A stretch of DNA of 64,000 nucleotides from Harmothoe impar (lineage: Eukaryota; Annelida; Polychaeta; Phyllodocida; Polynoidae), in assembly GCA_947462335.1 (NCBI GenBank), contig OX381714.1, positions 53,799,800 through 53,863,799 on the forward strand. Reading direction: 5' to 3'. Shown here piece after piece: positions 53,875 to 64,000 of this stretch. The notes below the pieces were generated by a model. It had not been told where the DNA came from. It saw only the letters and a list, made by a program, of their open reading frames with translations, and ran no database searches. The position numbers and the translations under genes are program-made. Numbering within the stretch: the first letter of the stretch is position 1; each line of letters starts with the position of its first letter.

Positions 53875-54092
53875 TAGCCATTTTATGATAGCATTATGCC
53901 TCAAGGCGAGTAACTCGCCAGCGCTGCATATATGCATCATGCCAACTATTTTGGAGTGTACCAACCCTGTAGGATCGGCATGATGCCTAAATGCAGCACT
54001 GCCAATCGCGCTACTCCCTGGTGTTGCTTACATGTATTATGCCTAAAAGGAGGCATTGTGCATTTAAGCACTATGCTGCCCTTAAAGGGTTA
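53875..54092 (+). mobile_element. DH-MITE copy, left end shortened
   Basis: TA-GCCATTTTATGATAGC opens it and GCCCTTAAAGGGT-TA closes it. The first hairpin has lost most of its left arm (GGCGAGTAACTCGCC core kept). The centre TGGAGTGTACCAACCC is the plus form. Confidence 0.8.
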
Positions 54093-54582
54093 ACAAAATG
54101 GCAAAAATAACAATGTGTTCACTCAGACGGAGCACCTGTGACTCCACAGGAACTTGTGTTTTTATTTACAATATTCCCTCTTTTATAACAGGTTTGATTT
54201 TGCATCTGTTGCTATTAATTAGTGTATGTGCATTTATATCTGTTCGATATGCCCAGTTTTATCAGAATATGTGTTAGTATGCCAGAGGATAAGATGTGTT
54301 TTCCTTAACTCTGCACATTTAGGATTGCGATATACTTCTGATAACAATTGTACCAAGTGAAGAATTGTTTCAGTATGAGAATATTTTTATTCCGTATAAT
54401 ATATTTCTGCTTAAAGTGTATTGTCTCCCAATACCCAAGCACTGTGGGATCAAGTAAGGGAGTAAAAAAAGCTTTGATCTTATCTCATTTCTTCCTGTAA
54501 GGTTATTTTTCCTAGCTACCCGCAGGATCCGTCACACCTGAGCGCCCTCAGCCCCTTCTCCCCTACCTGTGTATCTATACAT
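54093..54582. other. Unassigned AT-rich stretch
   Basis: Nothing recognised. Confidence 0.4.
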
Positions 54583-54785
54583 TAACCCTGTAAGGGCAGC
54601 ATACTGGTCGTTATGATGCATGAAGGCAGCCCTGGTGAGTTACTCGCCAGTGCTGCATTCTTGCATCATGCCGAGCCTTCCGGAGTGTAGCGTGTCAACC
54701 CGGTAGGATCGACATTATGCATGAATGCGAGTAACTCGCCAGGGCTGCATTCGTGCATCAAGGTGATAAAGGGCACACCACCCCT
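54583..54785 (+). mobile_element. DH-MITE copy, right end missing
   Basis: TA-ACCCTGTAAGGGC starts it. The first hairpin is good around GGTGAGTTACTCGCC; the second is shortened. The centre CGGAGTGTAGCGTGTCAACCC has a small duplication. The right end stops at AAAGGGCACACC. Confidence 0.8.
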
Positions 54786-56021
54786 CGGGCCCCTACCCTT
54801 GTACAGGTGCTTCTATACATAGATACATTAAGGTATTAGTAAGCAGTGCTACAAGTGTAGAGGATATGTTCCTATACAGTCCATGTTGTACAAGTAAAAA
54901 GGTATTATATTTATTTCATATGGAGAAACAACTTTACCATTGTTTTGTATGGGAAGATCCGTTCTCCACACTTCCGTGGGGAAACTGAATCTTATTCTCT
55001 ACAGCTCCATTCTCCACAGTATACCGGTAGTTGTGAAACCAATCATTAAATGTTCTTTTAGAATGGAATTGATCAACATTCACATGAAATAAACACAGAG
55101 ATCCACTCAAATCAATCTGAACTCCTGGTTTCTCCACGCCATGCCTCGTGTGATATGACCCAAGGTCCCACTCGTGGAGAAACCTGTCATTCAGACAGAT
55201 TATCGTGTACCTCTGTCTATGTACCGGTATTTCCAGGGGCGGAGGTAAAATCGAGAAGACTTAGTTTAGGTGTTTATATCATCTTAAACCACCAAAATGT
55301 TCTGAAGAACTTTATATTGATCACAGTTCCACCTTCCAACCCCTGGTGTCCAATATCTCTTCCTATCTCATCGATAATAAATATGAGTTATGCCATACAG
55401 TTTAAAGGCATCATGGTGAATACATGAGTCTTGGCGCTGATATATTTATTTTCTGGATATAAATAGCAGAGCTGAGTATAGATCCATGTACAGGGGCCTA
55501 GGTAGGTAGATAAATCAGTCAGTCGATGACAGCAGCCATAAATCTATCAGTAATATATGCATGATATGAGATCCAATCCACATGAAATATTAATTTGCTT
55601 ATACAGCATGTCAAGGCATAGGTTGGGGAGGGAGGGAAGGGGGGGTGGTCTGACATGAAATTGACCACCTGCATTGCACAAGGGAGGGCGCACATTCCGG
55701 TCTGCAACCTACTGAAGTAGCTTGTACCTGTACCATGTATGAAGAGATATACACATTTGCAAAAATAATATACTAATTTATTGATCTTAATGAACAAATT
55801 TAAACAAAATTAACAATATTAATACCTCTGATAAACCTGATGTAAAGTGATCTGGATCCACACTGTGGTTACACATTATATACATTGTATAAGACAGAGA
55901 TTGACCATTGGTTTCAATAATGTTGGGAAGGATGTCTCCTGCCCCCAACACAGAATACGTTGGATTTTATAAACTATACATGGAGAGGGAATGTGATCAT
56001 AGCACAAGTCTAGATATAAGT
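54786..56021. other. Unassigned stretch
   Basis: No gene is recognised. TTCTCCAC/GTGGAGAA words recur between 54961 and 55181 (54961, 55011, 55172 and others), suggesting a diverged palindromic repeat. The minus frame at 54934-55137 covers these words and has no known domain. Confidence 0.4.
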
Positions 56022-56056
56022 ACGATGATGATGATGATGATGATGGTGATGATGAT
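56022..56056 (+). repeat. (GAT)n microsatellite
   Basis: A GAT trinucleotide tract with one GGT interruption. Confidence 0.9.
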
Positions 56057-56652
56057 TCGTTTTAAACCCATCGCCTAGCATTGGACAGGTATACAATGCC
56101 ATTTATGTAAGTATCATGCATATATGGATCCCCAGAAACCTGGGAGATCATCTTGAGGGTTTCTCCCATGTGTAGGGCTAGGGAGGTGTACATGTATGCA
56201 TCCATAGACACACCCTAACCCAACACCCACCTCACCCCCAGGTCCAAGACCTACCCGATGTCACCACCCCAATCCGTATACTGTACATGCCCCAGGGCTG
56301 ATTCAGTGAAGCATCTCATGCCAAAACCACCCAAAACCACCTCCAAACCCATCCCAACCCACCCCACCCCAGTCCAGGCTAAGGCCTGAAGGAGTGGACA
56401 TGTCTTTAGAGCAAGTGGGGAGGATTTTCAGTTTGACCTAGGAAATGTGTCAAGATCAAGATACCCCCAACGTTGTGCTGTGTGGCATTGAATGGTGGTA
56501 TGTGAGATCAGCTGACACGTGTTCTACCACCCAGCCTGCCCCGACCCCAACCCAGCCACAACTATTATCAACATTTTCTGAGGAGGTTGACGAGCAATTC
56601 GGGTTTAGTCTGCAATTATTTCCTGATTTCCTCTGAGCTGAATCAGTAAATA
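56057..56652. other. Unassigned stretch
   Basis: AAAACCACC and CCCAACCCA-type short repeats occur at 56322-56370. No gene is recognised. Confidence 0.4.
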
Positions 56653-56789
56653 CATTGTAGTTAGTGTAGGTACACAGTAGAATCTGATGCAGATTTACAG
56701 TAGAGTCTACTGTTTACCTACAATAAACTGTACACCTTCAGTAAAATCTACTGTACACATACAAAAATGGCAACCAACTTTTTACAATG
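56653..56789 (-). mobile_element. CACTG-family MITE, standalone copy
   Basis: In reverse orientation it matches the copy at 32317: CATTGTAGTTAGTGTAGG at the left and AACTTTTTACAATG at the right. TA flanks both sides (56651-56652, 56790-56791). It is the only clear member of this subfamily outside a DH-MITE. Confidence 0.85.
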
Positions 56790-57189
56790 TATATAACATA
56801 TCCCTTCCGCCCAGACTTGCATTTGACATTTCAAGTAATGATCATTTCCATGACAGGTGTTATTCTTACAAATACCCCCTTATGTTGTCTAAAAATGACC
56901 ATTCCCCTACCACCCCCCTCCCCATCCCCATCCCCCATCCCCCCCCCCCCCCCCCACCCCCCATGCAGCAGGGTCCATCCGCCTGACTGCCCCTGCCTAT
57001 AGCTGTGGTCGCCGAATGCTGAGTGGATGCAGTGGGGTGGAAGGCCGGCCAGGTATAGCCTGCTATAAGGTGGCTGTCAGGGATGTGGAAGGGGCCACAG
57101 GAAAATGTACAAAATGTACTAAATGTTTGGTTCAGGTAACTTGTCACTCTGCTATACTAACCCATAACATATAACCGATACGAAGCACC
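56790..57189. other. Unassigned stretch with long C runs
   Basis: C runs at 56929-56962. No gene. Confidence 0.4.
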
Positions 57190-57262
57190 AACTTAGCACT
57201 GGTGATTAACTCGCGGCACTGTACCGCAGTGGTGGCGAGTTACTCGCTGGCCTTGTGTCATT
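57190..57262. mobile_element. DH-MITE hairpin remnant
   Basis: ACTGGTGATTAACTCGCGGCACTG and GTGGTGGCGAGTTACTCGC are two hairpin cores brought together; the arms and ends are gone. This assignment is weak. Confidence 0.35.
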
Positions 57263-58649
57263 TTATCAAACCTACCCAGAAACACACCTCTTCTTTTTTC
57301 TTTTTTTTTAAAACAATTTTGCTCTGCCTTAATTGATATTGCATCAACTTAAAAATAAAAGTAACCTATATATCTTCAGCACTTTATTTTCATTTCGCCT
57401 ACCCCTAGTTGGTTGTAGGTTATATTTGTACCAGTGATTTCCTGTATGTATCTGTGCCTGTGTGTGTGGGGGGGGGGGGGGGGGTCTGGAGTTATATCGG
57501 GTGCATAATGTGTGGCAGGATGCGCCCAGACTAGCGTTAACATGCAATCATGGAGAAGACAACCCCGCCTATAGCAAACTCTGGTGACTTATATAGACAT
57601 ATCCATATAGAAACCCACTAGATTCTTGATAATTTCTACATATCATAGATGTATAGTGGACTATAGATATTGATAGCAATCTTACAAACGTGTTTCCTTG
57701 TATCTTTGCTGATCCTTAAAGGTGAGTGTATTGGTATAGGCAACACTCTGTTGGATTCCAATAATAGTAACGAAATGACAACTTAACAAAAAAAAGAGAC
57801 TTGGTTGCCTTACTTGAGAATTATAAGTTGCAACATCACCATTATAGTGTTTAGTGGGTATGGTATTAACATTACATTTACTTCCTACATCCCAGTAAAC
57901 ATACTTCATCTGGAACCACTCCTCTTGACTTGCCCTCATTGTTCTATGGGGCTAAGAAGCAGTACATGTATTTGGTGTAGTCCAGGTGAGGAGACAGTGA
58001 GGCGGGCAGTACGGGGTAACAACCCTAATTTACAAACCATTTTAAGATCTTTCCTCGTCGCGGATCCTCCTTCTAGATCAGGCTGCGCGAGGTATGTGTG
58101 TGTGTATTGCAGAAGGGTGGGGTGGGGTGGGGGGGGGTGGGGGTAGAGTCCAGGTAGGAAGTGTGTGTGTGGGGGGGGGGGGGGCAGAATCCAGGAACTA
58201 ATAACTCTTGTCTCCAGCCCAAGACATACTTAACCACGCACAGTCATGGAACGCCACCAAACCACATTCTCGGTACAAAATATCAGTGCACGTTCAGAAT
58301 CACACCACTAGAATTGAAGAACGGCCAATGAAATAATAATGTGTAGGCTTTAGAGGCCCAAGGATGTATTTTACACAGCAGAGGATTTTTTTAATGGTAA
58401 TTGCGGGTGGCGGGGTGGGGGGTACACATCTTCTAAGGATGGAAGTTGTCAGAAAGATGAGTCAAGGTGAATTCCTCCAGTAACATTTAGACCATCATGC
58501 TGTGAGCATTAATAGAAGGGCCGAGGTAAAGATAGCAGTGACAAAATAAAGGGTGGGTAGGTGGATGTGGTGGTCGTATAGTGGTAGTGCTGATCTGAAA
58601 TAAGAGGGGGGGGGACAGAGAGGAGGATGGGGTGGGGTGGGGGGGGGGG
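57263..58649. repeat. Unassigned stretch with (TG)n-(G)n tracts
   Basis: TG repeats run into G runs at 57459-57484 and 58160-58184, with further G runs at 58125-58142 and 58606-58654. No gene is recognised between them. Confidence 0.45.
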
Positions 58650-58900
58650 GGGGTGTCCTGGACGTCAGGCGGTGTCAAGTCCCGGCATTCCTTCAATGGC
58701 GGACAAGGACAGGTCATCCAACCGGAAACTCTCCGCCCCCCGTCTCCAGTGGCTCCCCCTAGCGGCTACAGCGGGGGGTCGGCCCTACAGCGCCCCCTCT
58801 CGGCCTCGTTCTGGCCCCTCGTTGACAACCCCTAGTACCTCAACCCGCCACTAGGGCCCCGACAGGATCATCCGGGCTCTTACCTGGGGTCAAGGGTCGT
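58650..58900. promoter_or_regulatory. GC-rich patch with three CTCF-like motifs
   Basis: GCTCCCCCTAGCGG (58752-58765), GCGCCCCCTCTCGG (58790-58803) and CCGCCACTAGGGCCCC (58845-58860) lie within 110 bases, the densest cluster of this motif in the window. An open frame with ATGGCGGACAAGGAC at 58696 (MADKDRSSNRKLSAPR...) runs 53 codons; it might be a first exon but I do not recognise it. Confidence 0.35.
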
Positions 58901-59529
58901 CGATACGTCACGTGATTAGATGCGAGATCTGCTGAGATCCGGCGAGGTTTGGGTGACATGTCGCTGGGGCATTCAGGAGTGGTGGGGTGACAGACAAAGA
59001 CGGGACATCTTAAAAGTTGAATTTTAATGGCTTAGAAAGTTTTGACTCCTCGACTGCACCTCGTTGGGATCCCTGGAGCTTCGGATTTAATTCTCTGTCT
59101 CAGGGTCGGTTTACAAGTCATAAAGATGGTCGACAAGACTGGGCCTTCCTGGAATCCATTTCTAATCATGCCTACCTGCTTAAAAGATATACAAAATACT
59201 TCTTACTATTTACTAATTGTTCATTTGTAAGGATGGGAATGGAAACGTAGATAAAAATGAATAAACTATATTTTGTACAGAGGGACGTTCTAGAAAAAGA
59301 AATATTGCAAAGGGCCTTTTCTGTGTATAAACTCAGTCTCATTAGGCTAGAAATGATGTTAAACTAGGAATACATCTGAAACCGAATCCTCGGTATATAC
59401 CGGGGGTATATACATATCATAGTAAGTCATCCTCAATAATAAGGTATTGCCCTTTTTGAACGACCTGGACGAAGTCGGTTGTATTACCCCCCCCCCCCCG
59501 CCTCTCTAGATGACAACACGTCATTGTGG
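58901..59529. other. Unassigned stretch
   Basis: A C run lies at 59487-59500. No gene is recognised. Confidence 0.4.
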
Positions 59530-59720
59530 TACATGTTTAATGACGTCATGACGTGACGTGACGTCGTCGTCATGCAGGAAGCATCACCATTGACCCTCGC
59601 CATGTCCCATCTCTCATTCCGACCCATCCCGTCGCCGCCCGTCCCTGTACTTAACACCTCTCCCCTTCCGGCCATCCCACAATTCACCTATTTACCGGGA
59701 CAAAATGGCCGCAGACAGGC
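59530..59720. promoter_or_regulatory. Candidate promoter (CRE cluster, ETS and YY1 sites)
   Basis: TGACGTCA at 59541-59548 is a perfect CRE, followed by three further TGACGT or GACGTC half-sites in tandem. CTTCCGG at 59665-59671 is ETS-like and AAAATGGCCGC at 59702-59712 is a perfect YY1 site. The ATG inside the YY1 site opens no long frame. Direction is probably plus, since YY1 sites lie downstream of the start in known promoters. Confidence 0.4.
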
Positions 59721-59988
59721 CCACAACGAGCAGAGCACGCTGCGAATTATGCGCCGACAAAACAGGAATTAAGTTTGGATATTAGTGACTCCAATTTGGG
59801 CGGTTTGTTTGAAAAGGACGCTACCGCGATGAATAGCTTGTAATGAAGCGCTTTGGGCCTGCTTTTGGAGCTGGGGACTCAGAGGGGGGGGGGGGCTGGG
59901 GGTCCCCACCGGCCCCCACGCCCTGTAGTCGTAGAACAATAGGTCTAAATGAGATGAACCCACTGCAGCCAAGCTGACCTGTGCTCCT
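59721..59988. other. Unassigned stretch
   Basis: A G run lies at 59885-59895. Nothing else is recognised. Confidence 0.4.
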
Positions 59989-60232
59989 TAACCCTTTAAT
60001 GACCGCATAGTGCTTTAATGCATTATGCTCTTGTGGGTCCTCATGGTGCATGAATGCAGCCATGGTGAGTACTTTACCGGTGATTCATTTAAGCATCATG
60101 CCGACCCTATGGATGAATTCCAGTCATATCTATCAGCGCATTATTCGCCAGTTACTCGCCAGGGCTGTATCCATGCATTATGACCACAATGGAAATAGCA
60201 CATTAAAGCACTATTCAGACCATAAAGGTGTA
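59989..60232. mobile_element. DH-MITE copy, centre lost
   Basis: TA-ACCCTTTAATGACC and CAGACCATAAAGGTG-TA bound it. The first hairpin is diverged; the second keeps only CAGTTACTCGCCAGGGCTG. The centre is replaced by other sequence, so no orientation is given. Confidence 0.75.
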
Positions 60233-60684
60233 GGTGTGTGGGTGTGGGGAGACGGGGAGTGGGGGGGGGGGGGTAAGTGGCCGGTATGGGTGTGGCGGCC
60301 TGGGGATTTGGAGGGGAGGGGGTTTAGGGACCGTGGAGGATATGGGGACTGGGGATGCATTGTACACAGGTTAAGGCATGTATTGTGGGCACATGTTGTG
60401 AGCATTGTCACAAAACGGTGATGTACTGGCCAATGTATAGCTACCCCTTCTGTTGGCATACATTCACTCACAATGGTCATAGGAAGCTTAATTAACTTAA
60501 CTATTGTACTTTTACAGTCATTACTACTCATCTGCTGTTTAGAAATGTGAAAACGGTGTTAACTGGTCTGTTGTGTTGGACAAAGCGCACGTGCAGGTCT
60601 CAATAGTGGGCAAATAACGTTACTGTGAATCAAAGAGGGAATTCTGACGAGATAGCTGTGTAACATAGAAATAAGGACCCATGT
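60233..60684. other. Unassigned stretch
   Basis: G-rich sequence at 60233-60350. No gene. Confidence 0.4.
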
Positions 60685-60786
60685 ATTACCCTTTTTAGGA
60701 GTTACTTCTTGGGGCTGCATTTTTGAATCATGACAACAAATGAGTATCTATGGACTTTGATGCACCCTGCCGTCATTGAAGAGTTA
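60685..60786. mobile_element. Right half of a DH-MITE
   Basis: AGTTACTTCTTGGGGCTGCA, GAATCATGACAACAAATG and the end CATTGAAGAGT-TA remain. The left half is absent. Confidence 0.6.
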
Positions 60787-61790
60787 ATATGTCGATAATA
60801 TGATGCGCTGTCATCTGGAAAAGTAAACATTATATATATACTAGGTTATTACCTGGGTGCAAAAATCCAGGTTCTGTTAATCTGTTACATGCTAGCCTTG
60901 AGAGAAATACATGTAGAAATGTAGACATAAAGAATAACTGTGCTTCCAGAAAAGGCCTAGAAAACATACAAAAGAAATGTGCTGTTATCCTTTGTCAAAG
61001 TTCACATCGAGATTTTTTTCTCATATCAAGAATAATTGTTCTTGAATCAAGTATTTTCGTGTCTCATGAACTGTTATCAGTCGGTGTAGAAAGGTATCTG
61101 GACATGTATTCGTTATTTCTTTAGTTTAGAAATAATTCATCTAATTTGTCACCCTGCACCATCCAGGTTACCCTGTCCTCATGGCTGGCTTGACAATTCA
61201 AAGTAGATATATGTGACCCCAGAGAACATGCACTATATAGTCCTAACTGTATGAATGTATACCTAAATTAGTATACACCATGAGGAAAGGCATAATGGAG
61301 TCTAATTTAGGTAGCAGAGTTCAAGGGGCATGGCTCTAGCATGGAGGTACTAGAGTGCATAAGCAGGGTCTGCACCTAAATAGAACCAGTATAGGGAACT
61401 GCCAGTGTAAGGTATGATTTAGGAAACTGGTTATAATATACCTCCCTCTCATGTAGTAAACATGTAGACGGTGCACATTATATGGCACCTGGTCGACAAA
61501 CTTCTCTTTTATATTCTTCAGGTAATTGGAAATGTACCTGTTGTTGGTGGTGAGGGGGGTGAGATGGAGGTGGGGTGGGGGGGGGGGGGGGGTTAAGGGA
61601 GCATGACCAAAATTGTTATTCTCAAAAAAAGTATTATAAACGCCACTCATATGTGACACATTCATTCTGAACTCCATTTTTCATGTCCATAATAGACTGC
61701 GCAGAAGTGTTAAGCCATTGGCCTCTGTGGTGGAAGGGGATGTAGCATGGGCCATAACAAGTGAGTCAGAGATGGACATGTAACAGGAGT
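60787..61790. other. Unassigned stretch
   Basis: No gene recognised in 1 kb. A G run lies at 61573-61592. TAGTATACACCATGAGG/AGTCTAATTTAGG words near 61260-61310 form a short inverted repeat. Confidence 0.4.
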
Positions 61791-62069
61791 TAATACTTTA
61801 AGGACGGCATGATGCCTGAATGCATCATGGCCTTGGTCGTCATGATGCATGAATGCAGCCCTGGCAAGTAACTCGCCAGTGCTGCATTCAAGCATCATGC
61901 TGACCCTACGGAGTTCAGACACCCCCCGAAGGGTCGGCATGATGCACCAATGCAGCATTGGTGAGTTACTCGCCGGGGCCGCATTGGTGCATCATGACGA
62001 CCAGGGTCTGCATTGGTGCATCATGACGAGAAATCTCATCTTTTAACGACATCTGTCCTTAAAGGGTTA
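61791..62069 (-). mobile_element. DH-MITE copy with compensated second hairpin
   Basis: TA-ATACTTTAAGGACG and GTCCTTAAAGGGT-TA bound it. In the second hairpin CATGATGCACCAATGC (61938-61953) pairs exactly with GCATTGGTGCATCATG (61981-61996), both sides differing from the usual form. A piece with GCATTGGTGCATCATGACGA is then repeated (61981-62000 and 62012-62031). The centre is a changed minus form. Confidence 0.85.
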
Positions 62070-62123
62070 AGTAACATGTATACATACAGCACAACAGGAG
62101 CACCCATAGCATTGTGTGTTGAT

Positions 62124-62353
62124 AACTATTGAAATGCAGCAGAGTGTTATTATCGTTATATATTTTGTCGTTTACGGTGCATAAATTCAGCGCTGGTGAA
62201 TCTACTCGCCAGTACTGCATCCATGCATCATTCGACCCTTCGGGAGTGTATCATCCCCAGTAGGATCGGCCTGATGCTTGAATGCATTGCATCCATGCAT
62301 CATAACAACCAAGGACATACCACGTTAAAGCTATATTCCGTCCTTAAAGTGTT
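62124..62353 (+). mobile_element. DH-MITE copy, left end eroded
   Basis: The right end GTCCTTAAAGTGT-TA is visible; the left end is not clear. The first hairpin keeps GCTGGTGAATCTACTCGCC; the second lacks its core. The centre CGGGAGTGTATCATCCCC is the plus form. Confidence 0.7.
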
Positions 62354-63069
62354 AACAATTTAAATACATATATACATGTACAGTATAGACTATCACAATC
62401 ACCTTGGTACTACAATAAAAGACAATAACCTACAGGTAAACATCCATATGGACAGTATACATGTACTTAATTCATCCCAAGGCCAAATAAGAAAATATGT
62501 GTTTCAGGTTACCAGACTCTACCTCGCAAAACAGGATGAATGCTAAAAAGATTTTATCTAATTTTGAAAAAGTATTTATATTCTAAATAATTTTGGCACT
62601 ATTTCAGAGTGAATTTGACAGTTCGTGAGTCAACACCGATGTCAGCGAGTCAGCACCGAAGTTTGAGATTACGATTTTTTTTTAATGATTTTTAATCTGA
62701 CCTACACAACCTAGATTTTCAGACCATGTAACCTGACACACACCTTTTATTCTTTTGGCCCAATGTCTAGATGTAGTGCATACGGGACAGGGACCGAAAT
62801 AGACAGCACTAACTAGCATTAATACCTATTTAGCACCTGGAGCTGACACGTCTGTAAGAGAGACACACTCTTAATAACTGATTAATTAGCCGCCAGCAAA
62901 TCAGATGACACCAGAAGGAGATGACTGAAATGGTCTTAGGCACAACTCCCTGGTATATAGGAGCTGTATTATTTATGGTCGCTATATAGTACCTGTGTTA
63001 TTTCTTTCCCTGACGTGTTCTACATGTCTGCGTCTCCTTGGTTTAATGTAGACCTCTTCTTCCTCGTTG
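62354..63069. other. Unassigned AT-rich stretch
   Basis: GAGTCA...CACCGA words repeat near 62624-62656. No gene. Confidence 0.4.
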
Positions 63070-63180
63070 TGTCTCAGTCTCTCTGTCTGTCGCTGTCTTT
63101 GTCGTCTGTCTGTCTCTGTCTCTGACCCTGTCTCTGTCTCTGTCTGCCTGCCTGTCGTGCTGTCTCTCTCTTTCTCTCCC
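63070..63180 (+). repeat. Degenerate (CTGTCT)n repeat
   Basis: CTGTCT and CTCTGT words form an imperfect pyrimidine-rich tandem tract. Overlapping short frames here come from the repeat. Confidence 0.85.
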
Positions 63181-63635
63181 CCTCTTTCTCTACCACATAC
63201 AAACATTCTACCAGTAGCGCACTTCCGTCCCCTTCATACAGCTGACTTTGTACTGTATTCTCCAATGCCACTGACCGTAGTCTCTCAATTAAAGAGTTAA
63301 CACGATTAAATGTCGGACTTGGCTCTTGGATCCCATATAGGTGTTACCCAAATGCTCTGATCCCTTTTGACCTGGCAGGCCCGGCCATGGTTCTAATCTA
63401 GACAGGCCCAGCGTGCTATAAGTGCGGGCTTACCAGTCAACAATAGAGTACGTTAATACTGCAGATGTTACCATGAGGGTGTCCCTATCAGTGCCACAGT
63501 AAGTGGTGTTAATGTATAGATTTTTTTTTTGTTTTTTTTTTAATTAGGGCAATATATTTGTGGGTAATGAGGAAAATATTGTGTCTCTCTTTGCCTCGTA
63601 CTTGTCTTCTATTCCCCTACACACAGAACAGAAGT

Positions 63636-63830
63636 AGAATCACTGTGACTCCCGACTTGATCACTGAGTAATCTCCCCAGGACTCTAACGTGACTCCTTA
63701 ACATAAGCAGGACTCTAACATAACTCTAGAGTGACTCCTATTCTAAGACTCCCTAATGATTGGGAGTCACTTTAGAGTTGTGGGGAGAGTTACCTCAGTG
63801 GTCGGGGCTGGACTCCCATTTGAGAGTTGA
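63636..63830. mobile_element. Imperfect foldback element
   Basis: ACTGAGTAATCTCCCC on the left is answered by GGGGAGAGTTACCTCAGT on the right, and an inner hairpin pairs ACTCTAGAGTGACTCC with GGGAGTCACTTTAGAGT. GACTCC words recall the element at 52587, so the two may be related. The termini are not well defined. Confidence 0.55.
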
Positions 63831-63860
63831 GCAATGTTTTCCTATTTCGCATTGATTTTT

Positions 63861-63883
63861 GTTTGTTTGTTTGTTTGTTTGGT
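63861..63883 (+). repeat. (GTTT)n microsatellite
   Basis: Five to six GTTT units. Only unfeatured sequence follows to the end of the window. Confidence 0.9.
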
Positions 63884-64000
63884 TTCGCATAGGGTCTTTC
63901 CCGTCGTCCAATCCCCTTGCTGACGTCCGATTCCCGTTTAACGTGCTTATATTTGTTCATTCAAACAAAAGATGTGATCAGGCTAGACAATCATAGTATT

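Noticed and set aside
612..62353. Many short frames with MHHADP or MNAALASNSPVLHSSIM-like peptides on both strands, shared between loci
   Set aside because: They are translations of the DH-MITE hairpins; both strands give similar peptides because the DNA is palindromic.

Overview
This window looks like repeat-rich, gene-poor DNA from an animal nuclear genome, most likely a marine invertebrate; the species cannot be named from the sequence. There is no bacterial gene organisation, no long intact gene and no recognisable host protein. Most open frames are short by-products of low-complexity sequence or of palindromic repeats. What fills the window is non-autonomous DNA transposons, microsatellites, two tandem arrays, one broken LINE, and a few short CpG-rich patches that resemble animal promoters.

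The dominant element is a family of about 48 full, partial or decayed copies, called here the DH-MITE (double-hairpin MITE; my label). A full copy is about 250 bp. It starts TA-ACCCTTTAAGG and ends CCTTAAAGGGT-TA, so its ends are inverted repeats. Inside lie two separate hairpins of about 60 bp, each built from CATGATGCATGAATGCAG ... CTGCATTCATGCATCATG around a CTGGCGAGT/ACTCGCCAG core. They flank a short, weakly asymmetric centre (GAGTGTATCAACCC in one orientation) that lets copies be oriented; the strand given for each copy uses this centre, with GAGTGTATCAACCC on the given strand as plus. Copies occur about once per 1.3 kb from 612 to 62353. In several hairpins both arms carry matching, pairing-preserving changes.

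Other mobile DNA: a second family with CACTGT...ACAGTG ends, flanked by duplicated pyrimidine-purine dinucleotides (five copies, plus one decayed relative; three inserted inside DH-MITEs); a CAGNGGCGGATCC element with a 5-bp duplication inside an older foldback (7446-8036); a TA-flanked 340-bp element (21644-21983); further foldback elements near 28356, 42106, 44871, 52587 and 63636; a tRNA-like SINE head (22821-22892); a hammerhead-ribozyme-like core (8406-8434, minus strand); and a 5'-truncated LINE reverse transcriptase with one in-frame stop (25632-27955, minus strand).

Tandem DNA: a 2-kb pyrimidine-rich 16-bp satellite at 35523-37557 that reads as the same 16-residue peptide cycle in all three forward frames; a 42-bp minisatellite at 47262-47802; long TA, AT, GA, AC and GAT tracts; and many (TG)n-(G)n compound tracts.

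Possible host-gene traces are CpG-rich patches carrying NRF1-, CRE-, ETS-, YY1- or octamer-like sites, some followed by a good splice donor (near 5341, 11820, 16390, 37955, 40640, 59530), and two short minus-strand open stretches (8702-8879, 23401-23643) that could be exons. None is proven. The genes these would belong to are not identifiable here.
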